Assembly (NCBI GenBank): GCA_027886175.1
Contig: JAJNNQ010000003.1
Location: 3,827,501 to 3,891,500 of the forward strand
Direction of reading: 5' to 3'
Length of the DNA stretch: 64,000 bases
Source: Phylloscopus collybita
Lineage: Eukaryota; Chordata; Aves; Passeriformes; Phylloscopidae
Position numbers and translations under genes: made by a program. The notes beneath the pieces were generated by a model. That model searched no databases and was not told the origin of the DNA. It worked only from the letters and a program-made list of their open reading frames with translations. Every line of letters begins with the position of its first letter. The stretch's first letter is position 1. This document shows, one piece after another, positions 25,990 to 37,869 of the stretch.

Positions 25990-27250
25990 GAACTGTGTCT
26001 TCATTTCAATACGTTCATAGAATTTATTCTAGGTGCCTATTTACACATTTCCTGGCCCAAACAATAGCTCCCCCCCCACCCCCTGTGCCATGTGTGCATC
26101 GGTCACTGCCCAGCATCATCCCTCTCATGACTCAGGCTGTGTACAATTGTCCAGACAACTCACAACAGTTTATCATCATTGTTTGGTATAATTGGAAGCA
26201 GAAGTATTTATACACACCCGTGTACCCTACAACTAAATTTATAAAGGCAACTGTCTCTTTTAATCTATAGCAAAGCCAGTGTAAACAGTAATTTGAAGGA
26301 ATATTCAGATTTATTACATTACTCGCTTAAAGATCAATGCTTAAAACGGATATATATTGCATTAATCCAAACACACAACAAATCATAAAGCTATTTACAC
26401 AATAAATTTACAATTCCCTCAGAAGCTTTAATCCTCTTTCTGTTTCCAAGGAGCGCTCTTGTCTGCACTCACACATATCCACCCACAAACATACTCCCAC
26501 ACTCAGAAAGTACTATTATAATGCTAATTAAACTAATTTATAAACCACCAACTAGACCTGCAACCTCAGCACGATATACATTTAACCATAAAGATGTGAA
26601 TTAAAGGCACATTAAGGGGAAGGGACGAAAGGAAAGAGATTTGGCTCTGGGGCTGGTGCTTGATCCCGACCTCAACCCTGGCACCTCTGGCGTCACCTCT
26701 CTGCGAGTCAACAGCATCACTTCAGGCTTCAGTCCTGCTGGTCTCACCTTCCTACAGCTCAGCCATACCCCAAGTTATTTAAACTTAATTTCTGTGGTTT
26801 AAAATAATATCCCATTGACATGGGATCCAAAACTCCTCCAGAGCTAATAAAATGTCACCCTGCCAAAACTGAGGCGATACGTGCCAACCTTTAGCCCAGT
26901 GTGAAATTTTATAACTGAGTTATAAACCCCTCAAAAAAACAGAGCTTATAATGGAAAGGCTGACAGATCCTTAACTATACAGTTTCCAGTGGGCTTCTGC
27001 TTAATATACTGTATTTCTTCGCCTTGAAGATATTAATTTACTTTTTGAAATGTTCATTGCTAAGATTAAGCGTAGGGTTTTGAAATGTGTTCGCAGGCAA
27101 TTTATGCAGGCACACAAATGTACTCTTCCCCAGATGTAGGGAATACTAATTTGAAAATGATTTATACGCCGCGCCGCACCGTACATCCATCCCCTGCTCA
27201 AAAGGTTTTGCTCTGACACAACACTGGGATCATCTCATATATTAACCCTC
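25990..27250. other. Candidate conserved non-coding block
   Basis: About 1.2 kb with few low-complexity runs and several homeodomain-like motifs: TAATCC near 26363, and CTAATTA and CTAATTT close together near 26524-26539. It also has a near-perfect palindrome at 26908-26926 and a small CpG cluster at 27167-27181. Only chance open frames (at most 91 codons) are present. This pattern is typical of regulatory deserts, but I infer it from motif density and composition only. Confidence 0.3.
26908..26926. repeat. Near-perfect palindrome, 9-bp arms
   Basis: TTTATAACT and AGTTATAAA flank a single central G, giving 19 bp of dyad symmetry. The arms contain TTATAA, so the site resembles a symmetrical caudal/homeodomain-type (TTTAT) pair. 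Confidence 0.8.
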
Positions 27251-27259
27251 TGATAGCAT

Positions 27260-30200
27260 TAGAAATTCACTGAAAAATTGATGAGGATTTTGGTCAATGG
27301 CATGGGCTGGAATGGATTTTGTGGATTTCAGCAAAAAATTGTCAAGAAGGGCAGAATAGACACAGAACGGACTCATCAACAAGTAAACACACTGGAAAAT
27401 AAAGGTCTATCCACACAAAATATGTATTTCTGTGGGTGTACAAGCAACAGAGAGGTTGAGCAATGCTGCGAAAAGACAACAAAGTTACTAAATCCTTAGG
27501 AGAACCAGTCCTTGACCCAGTGACTTGGTATTTGGCTGTGTACATGCACCATACTGACCATGGTATTTCCACAGCAGCCCCCGGCTGTGCACAGAAGACT
27601 GGAATGATCCAGGAAAAATGTGGTAACAGGCCCCACAGCTGACATTAAAATGAGCTTACAGACTTACACATCACTTGGCATGTGAATATTTAGCAACAAA
27701 CATTCCTTCAGCAACTGAAAATACGTTTAAAAAACAATTTTACTCTTACACCTCCATCAGGAGTGTAAAAGAATTTTCCTCTTCTCCTTTCCTCACTTGG
27801 TCCCCAGCTCCTCCACACGTAGATATTTGAGCCCTGCTGGGATGTCTGCTATGTACACATCAATGGTTTGCTGCCCAATATGACCAAAAAAACCCCACAC
27901 ATATTCCTGAAAACAACCTATCTCAACATTTTCAAAGGAGAGATCTTTTCTTTGAAGCGACATGAATGCCTATATTCACTATAAATACGGGAGTATAAAA
28001 TGCATCGGTGATGAAAAAACACACTTGCCTTTGAAGGGTGAAGGCACAGGAGAGGTGAGCAGGATTTACTTTATTTTTGACCATAGTAAAATTTCCTGGG
28101 CTTTGCAGCCCCCGCTCCATCTCATGTGGCCTCTTGGAGCACCATAAGAGAAATAGCACCGGACACCTGAAGGCTCATTCAACACTCACAGGAGATGAGA
28201 GAGAGAATTTATAGATACAGGGGGTGAGATTTCTTGTGGAATACAGCCTGCTCCATCTCTACCTCAATTTTATCAAAAATATACTGGCAGTCAAGATGAG
28301 TGTTTCCCCACAAGAGATAGAGGAAGCCAAATATGTGCACCATAAACACACGACCCGAAATTGCCCTAAAGTGAAAGGGGTAGAGGAAAGCTTTGAACTG
28401 CCCAGGAGCCCTTCTGTTGTTTGAATTGCATGCTGTGCTGTGGGCCTTAATAAAATCAGTCCCCTGCTATGGGCACCAAGGCTAAACCAACCAACCAATT
28501 CATTTGGGAAATTAGCTCATTGGAAGAGTGCTGGAAGTAATGCTTTTGGTGATGATGAGAGGAGAGAAGGTCCCCTTATTCCTCAGGGAACAGACCAAAA
28601 TACTCCTCTGAAGCTCACACAATACTTTTATCTTTCACCACAAAGATTTTTAGGCATTTCATTACAAACACAGAATTCAGTATTTTTGCCAGAGTTGAAT
28701 GTAGTTATGATTTTAGAAAAGATACTTAAGATATGCAGTGGAGGAGATTCAGTAATTTGTTCTGTCAACTGGGAGAACAACTTTAGTAGAAAACTATTTC
28801 ATCTGCCCCTGCTTGAGATGATATATTTTATTTGAAATAATTTCCTCAGCCTGTGTCTGGAGGGTGAAAAGTGACTTGCTCTTATTTATCTTCCTTTTGG
28901 GGCTACATGAATTTCAGACTCATGAAAGTGAGCGACTGATAGCAGTTAAGCCAGGCAGAGCATTGGCAGGTGAGCTCAGAGCTTCCACTCTGCTGCCAAT
29001 GTGTCTCCACTGCAGCCCCAAATATCTCTATATTCTAGGGAATAGCCAGCCTTTAACAGGCACTGCCACTTTTAAAATACCAATAACTGTGATCTATGGC
29101 TTGGATTTCCTATGGAATGGCAACTAGATTGGTTTCAAAAGGATTTCTCCCCTACCTGCATTAAGGGTTCGTTGAACACCCTTTGCTGCAATACCCAGAT
29201 GTTCATTCAGGCCATTAATTCCCAAGCACAGGCACTAAAATGCTGGGTGCCCACGTGGTGGGAGGGCTCCAAGAGACAGTGTGGGGCAGTCAGAGATGTG
29301 CCTTGGTTTAAACCACAGAGGGGAGAAATGCAGCACCCCCAAAATGCAGGAGAAGCAACCAGCTACAGGAGAGAGGACTCAGTGCTGAGAAACTGCAGCT
29401 CTGAGAGCTTAATGAGAAACCAAAGGATGCCTAAAACAGAGACGGAAATGTGGCTTTCCAAAACCACCTCTTGTGGTGCTCTAAAGCATTTTGGCTTAAT
29501 TCTGCCCTACAGTTTCTCCAGAAAGAGCTGGAGGCAGGGTTGAGCTTGTTTTTGTGCTGTGAAGTTGAGCCCAGCCTCACAGGTGATGTTGAGATGTATT
29601 TTGGGGGTCTATTTTCCAGTAGCCACTGGATTTGGCCCTGCATGGTGTGCTTATCCTGAACAAATCACAGTGCAGTTACGAAACTACAGCAATTTCAATT
29701 GCCCTGGAAACAGCAAAAGGACTTTACAGGAGCATCCTGAGGACAACACAACAGCCCCTGGTAGGGAAACACTACAGACACCTGAGTACCATTTTTTTAT
29801 GTTAGCTCTGGGTTTGGAGGTTTAGATTCTCACTGCATGGAGTATTTACACCACGCTGCTCCTCACAGCCCACATTCTCCAAGAATAAAGGACAAATAAG
29901 ATGATCTTTATCTTCTATGAATCATAAACTATCAGTTTTCAGTGCAACCTTTCCTCAGCGCTTTCCTAAGAACAGGTTTTTTACAGCACTTGAAACCCAG
30001 GGTTCTAAAGAATCATAGGGCAGAGATGAATCAGTTAGGAAGAACCCATTAAACATGAATCCATGGAAATCCTCCTTTTTTGTTGTTGTTGAATATGCCT
30101 ACAATAAACGCTACAGTGTGACTTGCAATTTCCTCAAGTTCCTTTTCTCAGAACAATGATGGTTGGCAGCCGCTCAAGCTGCTTCAGTAAACTTTGCAAG

Positions 30201-31430
30201 ATAGAAAGCAATTTAGTTTCCCTTTAAGACTTCATTGCTGAAGTTATGCCCATTGATTTCCAGCCTCATAATTAAAATTCCTCATTAAACATGCTTGACA
30301 GCTGAATGTGATTCCTTTTACCTGCTACTGCTACCTTTTTTTTTTTTTTTTTTCCTTGTGATACCATTTCATTACAAAAGAACAATAGATTTCCTTTCAG
30401 GGTAATATAAGGGCACGGTGAGTAATGTACTTTCTATCCTACAGAAGGCCTAATATTGTTAATTTGCTAAATCAATTAAAAGAAACCACTTTGGAGCACG
30501 ACTCCAGTCCTGCATGTGGATCACATCAGCCATAATGTGCAGGAGTTCAAAGGCTGGCATTTCGCCCCAGTTGGCACCTAACTGTTTAGTCCGATCCAGG
30601 GAATTTGGCTCTTGATTTCAAACAAATGCATCCTGAAGGCTTAAGGCCAGGAGTAGCTCCGTGTGATTTATGTTCCATATTTTCTCATAACACAAAACCT
30701 AAAGAGCTCAAAAAACAACAACAAAAAAAAAAAGAGTTGTTATTACAGGGCATTTGCTGCAACGTTCATGTAAATACAGAATTACTCAACTGCCCCGTGC
30801 ACCTTGTGTTGTTTAATAAGAGCTTTTCCTCTGAGTGGCTGTTTGATTCCCTAAAATTCCTCCTCCTCCTGCCAGCTCTGACGATCCAAAATGGAAATGA
30901 CCTGTTTGTAAATGGTTCTGCTCTCCAGGCCAGGCTCGCACACAAAGGCAACCACCACCTTCCCCAGCAGGAGATATTTGCCCTGAAATAGGCAGCCAGG
31001 AGATGGTACTGGCTGCACTGGAAATATCCCACAGAGCCCCAGATGTGAAAGCAGCTGCAGGACTGGGAGAGCCTCACATCTGCTCTCAGCCCAACATCAA
31101 CCCCACCTTCTGCTGGCCACCACAGGAGGGTGGATGCAAGAGGAGATTTACCAAAAACTGAGGGATTTTTACGGGGTTAGCAGACCTGACCTTGGCAGGG
31201 GCTGATTTCAAGAGCCCTCGGAGCACCCCAGGAATTCTTGGGCTCAAGCCCTTGGCAAAGGAGCAGAAACTCCCTTCTCAATCATAAAATTAGCAATGAG
31301 AAAAGTTTAAAATGACAGATTCAAATTTACAGGCACAGTTAAAACATTTAGTACTGCCTAATACGCCATGTTCCTGGTGCAAAACACATTGTCAGAGCTG
31401 ATTTAGAAATGAAAGAGGGGAATGGATCAC
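27260..31430. other. Non-coding stretch, no gene seen
   Basis: About 4.2 kb. Open frames of 131 codons (28440-28835) and 143 codons (29112-29543) are the longest, and neither resembles a known protein. An 18-T run lies at 30336-30353 and an A-rich run near 30711-30733. No transposable element is recognised with confidence. Confidence 0.6.
30336..30353. repeat. Poly-T run (18 T)
   Basis: Uninterrupted homopolymer. No recognisable retroposon body lies beside it. Confidence 0.85.
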
Positions 31431-31436
31431 TGCTTA

Positions 31437-31456
31437 CAGAACAATTAATTGTTCTG
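31437..31456. promoter_or_regulatory. 20-bp perfect palindrome with opposed SOX-type sites
   Basis: The sequence CAGAACAATTAATTGTTCTG is its own reverse complement. Each half holds AACAAT, the core bound by SOX-family HMG proteins, facing the other half, and the centre is AATTAATT, a homeodomain-type core. The two AACAAT hexamers are only 2 bp apart, closer than the usual spacing of SOXE dimer sites. Binding by a SOX dimer is therefore uncertain. A 20-bp perfect palindrome is rare by chance in 64 kb. Confidence 0.45.
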
Positions 31457-34400
31457 CAGTTTAGGAGAGCAATTAAATGCTTTTTTTTTGTTTATTTTCC
31501 CTCATTTTCAGATGGCTTTCCAAATTCCAGTTTGGAAATCGAGGCATCCAGAGAGCCAGTCACCATTTCAGTGGAGTGCTAGGTAATTAGCAACATATTG
31601 CCATGCAGTGCTGCAGTGCTGTGTCTTTTTCATGGAAAACAAATAAATATGTTGTGTAACTGTGCACTGCTGGTCCCCAAAGTTGGTAAAGCCCAGCCCT
31701 GCATGGATTTTCTCTCCTGCACATGAACATAACACTTGTTTATAGCAGTGCCCAGTGACAGTTAATGTGCTGTCAGCATTTTCATTACAAGCCCTATTTT
31801 TCTATGGTTTATAACTTGGATATTTTTTCCTCCCAAAAAAATGTGGATGTAATGCTTATGGACCTGATAGTGTGAATATTTTAAGTCATGCTAAGATGAA
31901 ATTTGATACCACGGGCTGTGAATGTGAAAGTGAGGGATATTGATTCCGACAGAGATTGCAGAAATAAAAGCATTAAAAGAAAACGACAAATAAGCATTCA
32001 AATGCACTGGTTTTATGACAGATATTGCTAATTTTTTCAGGTCGCAGGTGTGGAATGTGGGGAGGTAGTGATCACTGCTGACACCTGTCCTTTCTCTGAG
32101 AATTTCTATCCACTAAAAAGGTTTTAGGAAGCCTGAGTGAAGAGATTCCATTGCTCTCACTGCTGGAAAAGTACAGATATCGTGTACTTGGTGGAAAAAA
32201 ATGTCAGATCAAGGTTTAAACATTGCACTCACAAAAAAGACTGGAGCATTCGCAATGTTTGCACTGCAGAACCATCACAACAATGCAATATGTGCCTCCT
32301 CAGGAGCAGTTGTTGGCAGGATCAAGGTAGGTGGGGGATAGATGTGAGGCAAAAGAGCACCATGACCTACATGTTCATTTTGAGTGCACACACTGTAAAT
32401 TTTGGACCTTTTGGAGGTAGAAGCAGCAGCCTCCAGGCAAGTGATGAGGAGTGAACATGAAAAGCAGATGCCACAAGCTGCTCAGGAGATGTGAGGACAA
32501 CAAACAGAAGAGGTGGCATTGTTACAGTGTTGCTGAGCCAAAGCCACCCCAGAAGCTGCCAGCAAAGACGGTGCTGTCCCTTTTCCCACAGAAACCATCA
32601 GGTCTCTTATTTTGGAGTGTGTGTCTTGCTGAGGAGCTGTTTGGCTGTGTCTAATGTGGGTGATCCTGCAGTATATCAGGGAGACTCAGGACATATCCCG
32701 TGTCTCCGCTCTTTGTTTTTTCTGGAAAGGAAATCCGTCTGCCTGGTCCCCTGGGAGCCATGGGACACTCCGCTGGAGACCTGATAAGCACGGGATGAGG
32801 ACCTTTGCCACTCATTGATGTTGGCTGAACTCAAGGCCAGCCTTTCAGGAGGCACCTTGAGCTGTGTGGGCAGCAGGACATTCTTTCTGGCTTCCCTGAT
32901 GGATGAGCTCACCCAGCACACGCTGGTGGAACCAGCCTGGGCTTGTCTCCCTTTGGGGTCACAGGAGGCTGTGAGCAACTGAGGAAAGATTTGGCATGTT
33001 ACAGACAAATTGTCTCTTCCAAGCAGCAGGTTTGTTGAATAAACTCCCAAATAGGTCAGGTAGGTCTGTTAGGGAAAGGTGATACAGGAGTCCCTGGGTC
33101 AGGAATGTTTGAGATCTGGAGTTAACCCTCCTTTGGATTTGCAGTGCATCCATTGTGCACCCACCCACTTAAATAGGGAACAACAGAGAGCGAAGGAAGA
33201 GTGGGAATGCTCAAAGGGTCTTGGAAACCACCCCACTCCCCAGGCTCCAAACTCCTCTTTTCCACAGAAAAACACCTTTTAGAATAATGAATGCAAGGTG
33301 GAAGGGGAGAAGCACAGGAGGGAAGGAGGTGGGTGAATGTTTGCAGGCTCATCTCTGATCATTCCTCAGCATTATTCATTTCCTGGAGCCACATCCATGG
33401 GAAGCAATACAGTCACTGCTCTTTGAAATATCCAAATGTACGAGGCATGAGGGAGTTCTCTTCGTTACCACATCATTCACATTTTTGAACTCTATATCAT
33501 CCTTAGGCTTTAGGAGAATCTCCTCCCAAAGTAAACAAATTTTGGTGGGGCTTAGTGGAAATCTTCTGCGGCAGACAGAGCGATTTCACAAGATGGACAT
33601 TTATGAAGAAAAGCCCCCACTTTTGAACAGGCCTGTGAATCAAATGAACACAACACATCTAAAACCTCGATAGTCTCCATATTTTGTCACCGGGAAGAGG
33701 GAAACACAAGTTTTGAAGGTGAGCCTTGGCATCCAAATCCCTCATTAAAATCTGTCAGTTCATGGAAACATCTGGATGTGTTTTGTCCACACGAGAGCAA
33801 ACCTGGGTCTACAATTATCTGCACCAAATGAGGACTCCCAGCAGATCCCAAAAGACTCTTAAGACCTCCTCTCTCTCCCCACAGGATGCCCTCAGTATCC
33901 TCTACCTGACATTTTTCTATCTGTTTCCCACCTATCTACCTGTCTGTGTGATTTCCTTCCTGTCTTCAGAGCCCATGTAGAACCCAGAAGACCTTAAATG
34001 TCCCCACCAGTGCAACTGGGAAGCACTGGGGTCTTTAAGGGGTGTTCCCATAGTGACACATGGGATGTGCATTGATCCGGGGACAGAAAATAGAGCATGA
34101 GGAGCCTGTGCTGACACAGGCAGAGGAATACACTGGCTTTGGGAAAATCCTCATTTTCTGATCCATTTGTGCACCTCAAGCACAAAGAAATGTTTGTTCT
34201 TAGTCCTGAGGCAAAAAATAAATTAAACAGCACAGATTATCTCTAGAGAGAATCAAAGGTGAATTTGATACACGAGCGTTTACTAAGGACAATCTGAGAG
34301 AGGTGGCAAACACAACCATAGGCAAAGACTTCAAATTAATTTCAAAGCAGATCTATCCTAGAAAGTAATTGAAAACACACCCAGCTCTTACAGCCATATA

Positions 34401-34553
34401 AGAGCCTTGCCATTCCTAGGCAAGACAACCCCAAGACACTCCATATGGGATCCTGACCAGTCACATGACTTTTAATACCCACATGATGGCACTAAAATGG
34501 CCTATTAGATTTACAGTGTCATTAACCTTCCAAAATAAAATCACTGTTCTGGT
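31457..34553. other. Non-coding stretch, no gene seen
   Basis: About 3.1 kb. Short open frames on both strands between 32137 and 33673 overlap each other and lack domains. The GC content is somewhat higher around 32500-33000, without a CpG cluster. No RNA gene or mobile element is recognised. Confidence 0.6.
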
Positions 34554-34778
34554 GGGGAAAAAAAAAAGAAAGAAAAAAGAAAAGAAAGTAAAGAAATAAA
34601 AATAAGGAAAAGACAGAGAATGAGAAAAAAAGAAAAATAGAGATAAGGAGAAAACGTAAGAGAAGAAAGAGGAAAAAAGAGAGAGAGAAATGAAGAGAAG
34701 GAGAAAAAGAAAATTTAAATAAAAAGGACAAAAAGAAAAAGAGATGAGAAAAGGAAGAGTAAAAGGAAAAAGAAGTAG
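34554..34778 (+). repeat. Polypurine (GA-rich) tract, about 225 bp
   Basis: The plus strand is almost entirely A and G, with only scattered T or C. It is built of degenerate GAAAA, AGAAA and GAGAGA units with no fixed period. Long polypurine-polypyrimidine tracts can adopt triplex (H-DNA) structure when mirror symmetry is present. The minus-strand 110-codon Phe/Leu/Ser-rich open frame across it is an artefact of this composition. Confidence 0.95.
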
Positions 34779-34779
34779 C

Positions 34780-37130
34780 CTCAGTGCTGCTGGGTTTCGG
34801 GTAACCAGTCCATGAGGAAATGCTGACAGGGGTCACTGTGGCATAATCTTTCATTCGGCCCCAAAGCTGTCACATCCTCCCCAGATGTCTGAAACATAGA
34901 TATAAATTTTCATTATCCAGCAGAATAGGGGCAGAGGTACACAAAATGATTTTTTTAGCAATCAAATTATAGCTCATTGTCAGATTACGTGTAAACAGTA
35001 ATTTTGTGAAGTTTTCCTGTGGTCATTTATCTACACCCACATTTAGTAGCTCTGCTGAAGCTGAAATAAAAAAGGAAGGTTTTTCAAATTACATTATTGT
35101 CTTCATAATCAAGTTGAGGGACCATAAAAACTGAATAAAAAATTAATATTATTATGGAGGAATTTTGTCTTACCCAACTAAACAGGGAGACCGCAATATT
35201 TTTTTAATGAAAGCAGAAAGGATGCACCCCTTTAAAGGGATGAGGAAAAACTGCTGGTGGTGTATAAAACTAAACTGAGGTATCTTGTAGAACTCTGAAA
35301 TCTCACTATTTTCCCCAGGCTGAGTGAGCACAGGGTCACACCAGGGTGCAGCTAAGCAGATTCTCTGGAGCTCTGCAGACCCTGGGCACTGGAAGCCAAG
35401 GGCTCCAGTGGACAGCCCAATCCTGGCCAAGAGAAAGATAATACCTCTTCTACCTGAACCAAGGCAAACAAATGCTTTACAAGTGGAGATGGAGCTGTAC
35501 TTCTTATGGAAAGAAAAGTCAGATTGTAACATAATATTTAATGATTCTTTAAGGTGAATTCAACGAAGTATTAGAAACATACAGCTTGCCTAGATCTTAG
35601 GTGGTTAAGATAAATATCTTAATTAATGACCAACCCTGGTGACAATAATGACTGGATAACCTGGAAATTTTAACAGGTAAAATATTCCTTACAGGTGATG
35701 GCTTCACAGCAGTGTTAAAACATACACTTTGCTCTCTGGTCCTGCTCTGCCTTCAAAAAGGCTGAAGAAATAATTGTGCTGGTGGCTTAGTGCACAAACT
35801 GAGGGGAAAAAATGCCGTGTTTCATTTTTTCTAGTCTACAAGACAATGATATTCATATTTCTTCACACGAGACAATGACAGCAATAGTTCTTTGTGTCAG
35901 GAGGAAATTGCAAGGCAGGATCCCTGCAACGTCTCTGTGAAGGGCTGGTATGTTCAGGAATGCAAAGCCCACAGCATTATCTGCTTTATTATCTTGCTTT
36001 GGGACCGTACCAAATGCTCTGCAAGTCTGGATCACTGTCACCCTGTTACGATGAAAGAAGTGCCTTTGGTTATGAACTACTCCGGAGACACCAGATTAGA
36101 GTTCAAAGGCTATTCCTTGCATTAGCAGCAAATGCAGGAATTCTGAAGCAAAGTGATATACTTAGTGTGAGCTTTTGCATATCACTCTGCTATTTCACTC
36201 CATAACCACTGCGCAGTAGTCGGAGCTACTGTTTGAACCTAAGCTCCCCATGAGTTGAAAGTTTGGGGCATGTTTATTGGATAACCCAGATTCTTTTCTA
36301 GTAGCCATCAGCAAACACTTTGTATATGTCACAAGCCTCCCACTCCCTTCCCCAAGAGATGGGGATTGGATGGAGGGAGGAAGAAAAACACAGCAATTAT
36401 AGATTTAATACATCCCCCGGAAGAAGTAAAGCATGCCCAACTTCAATTTCATACAAGGCATACAGAGAAAACTCAATATTCTCATTTAATCTGGGAAATT
36501 CCACTTGGAGGGGGAGTTTTATGGACATCAAGAGCCAGATTTCCCGCTATAACAGTCTGGCAGTGCCTTTCCCTTATCTTGGACTCAGGCAAAGCTGATG
36601 GAGCCAGCTTGGCCACCTCCCTGAAATGGTGCTCCCCACTCTCCCACAACAAAGTACCACATCAAAAGCTGTTCCAGCCAGGGAACATCAGGAAATGCGT
36701 TTGGGCAAGAGGCGTCCTAGCAACCCCACCCCCAGCTCACACTCCCTGTGTCCAGGGACCTCTGTCTTGGGCCTGTGATTTTATTAAAAAAATCCCACAA
36801 CAAATTCCTGCTTTTGGTACTTCGCAACCGACGCACAAAATGATGCTGGGTCTGCTTTAAATTAAAACAAAAGTTGCAGCAGATAGGATCTCTGATACAT
36901 ACTGAGTTGCTTTTCTCATCTGAGATTCTTCCTCAAACAGCTAAAAACAATTAGGATAAATGAGTAGATATAAAGGTCAGCAGTACAAACAATTCTGGGA
37001 AAACCAGATAGCTCACTGGATAGTTCCTTTACTTCCGTCACCGCAGAATGAATAGATACAAGTCCAAACGCACTCCCAGCGATCTGATTAGAGAGATATC
37101 CAGAGCTCCTACACAGCTTTTGTGGTTTCA
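34780..37130. other. Non-coding stretch, no gene seen
   Basis: About 2.3 kb. It contains the longest open frame of the window (36366-36860, 164 codons, plus strand). That frame has no recognisable domain, overlaps a second open frame on the same strand, and lacks supporting splice or promoter context. No repeat is recognised. Confidence 0.6.
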
Positions 37131-37168
37131 TCTCTCTCTTTTTCCTTTTTTTTTTTTTTTCCTTTTAG
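37131..37168 (+). other. Strong splice-acceptor-like pyrimidine tract
   Basis: An unbroken run of 36 pyrimidines (37131-37166), including 15 consecutive T, ends in TTTTAG at 37168. This is the canonical layout of a 3' splice site. No transcript or protein homology is visible downstream, so it may equally be a low-complexity tract that happens to end in AG. Confidence 0.3.
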
Positions 37169-37790
37169 CTGAATTGCCTCTGTGCTGCCAATCCACCCCA
37201 GATCTGGCGAGGCTGAGGCTTTGCTGCAGCAAAATTCCTTAGGGAGGTTTTGCCATCTTACGGCAAAAGGTGCCGGAGCCCGTATGGGAACACTGACATG
37301 TGGCATTCTGGCACGTGAATGTCATTCCTTGGGAATATTAGTCATCCCTGTAATGTCTAATGACATCACTCTGGAAGGAAATAGAACAAGAGGAAAAATC
37401 AATGGACAGCAGATACCTACCTATTATGAACTATAATTGCGCATTTACCAGTCTGCCAAGCCATAAATCTAGTAGTTTAAAACCCATTTTAGCATACATT
37501 CATATATGTTAGGAGGCTATTAACACAGGGGTGAATTATAGCAAACAGGCCTCTAAGCAGAGTCAGGATATGTATTTTTTAAAATAATTATAGCGTTCAG
37601 CACTGTAGTTAAGGCTCAAAAGGGTTTTGTATTCCACCAGCTTTTATCCCTAACCAATCACAATGGCAATGAACACATCGTCTCAGATTGCAACTTTTCA
37701 ACCCTGAACTCCTTCCTTGCAGCAAATATTGATCATGGGGGGCAACCAGCAAGGCCCTCGTTAAGAAAAACTAGGAAATAATTATTGTAT
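37169..37790. other. Non-coding stretch downstream of the acceptor-like tract
   Basis: Plain sequence without a supported gene. If the acceptor-like site were real, an exon would begin at 37169. The first donor-like site is not obvious, so no exon is drawn. Confidence 0.5.
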
Positions 37791-37791
37791 G

Positions 37792-37862
37792 GGGTTAGGG
37801 CCAGACTCAGTTCTCACTGAAATGAGGGCAAGCCCTTTCACTCCTTTTATTTTGTGTTAGAT
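37792..37862. repeat. Possible ancient palindromic repeat fragment
   Basis: GGGCCAGACTCAGTTCTCACTGAAATGAGGGCA-like sequence at its core (positions 37799-37830) resembles the amniote repeats that begin GGGCCAGATTC and carry a central ACTGAAGTCAATGG motif. It is degenerate and short. The assignment rests on pattern memory, with weaker support than for 17750-17866. Confidence 0.35.
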
Positions 37863-37869
37863 TAAACTA

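Noticed and set aside
29112..29543. 143-codon open frame
   Set aside because: No domain, no splice or promoter context, and composition as in the flanking non-coding DNA.
29985..30040. Possible antisense CR1 remnant (AGAATCATAGGGCAGAG...)
   Set aside because: Only the AGAATCATAG start fits; the following GGTTGGAAGGGACC block is not recognisable.
34522..34854. 110-codon minus-strand frame rich in Phe, Leu and Ser
   Set aside because: Direct translation of the polypurine tract; low complexity only.
36366..36860. Longest open frame, 164 codons, plus strand
   Set aside because: No recognisable domain, another open frame overlaps it on the same strand, and a frame of this length is expected by chance in 64 kb.
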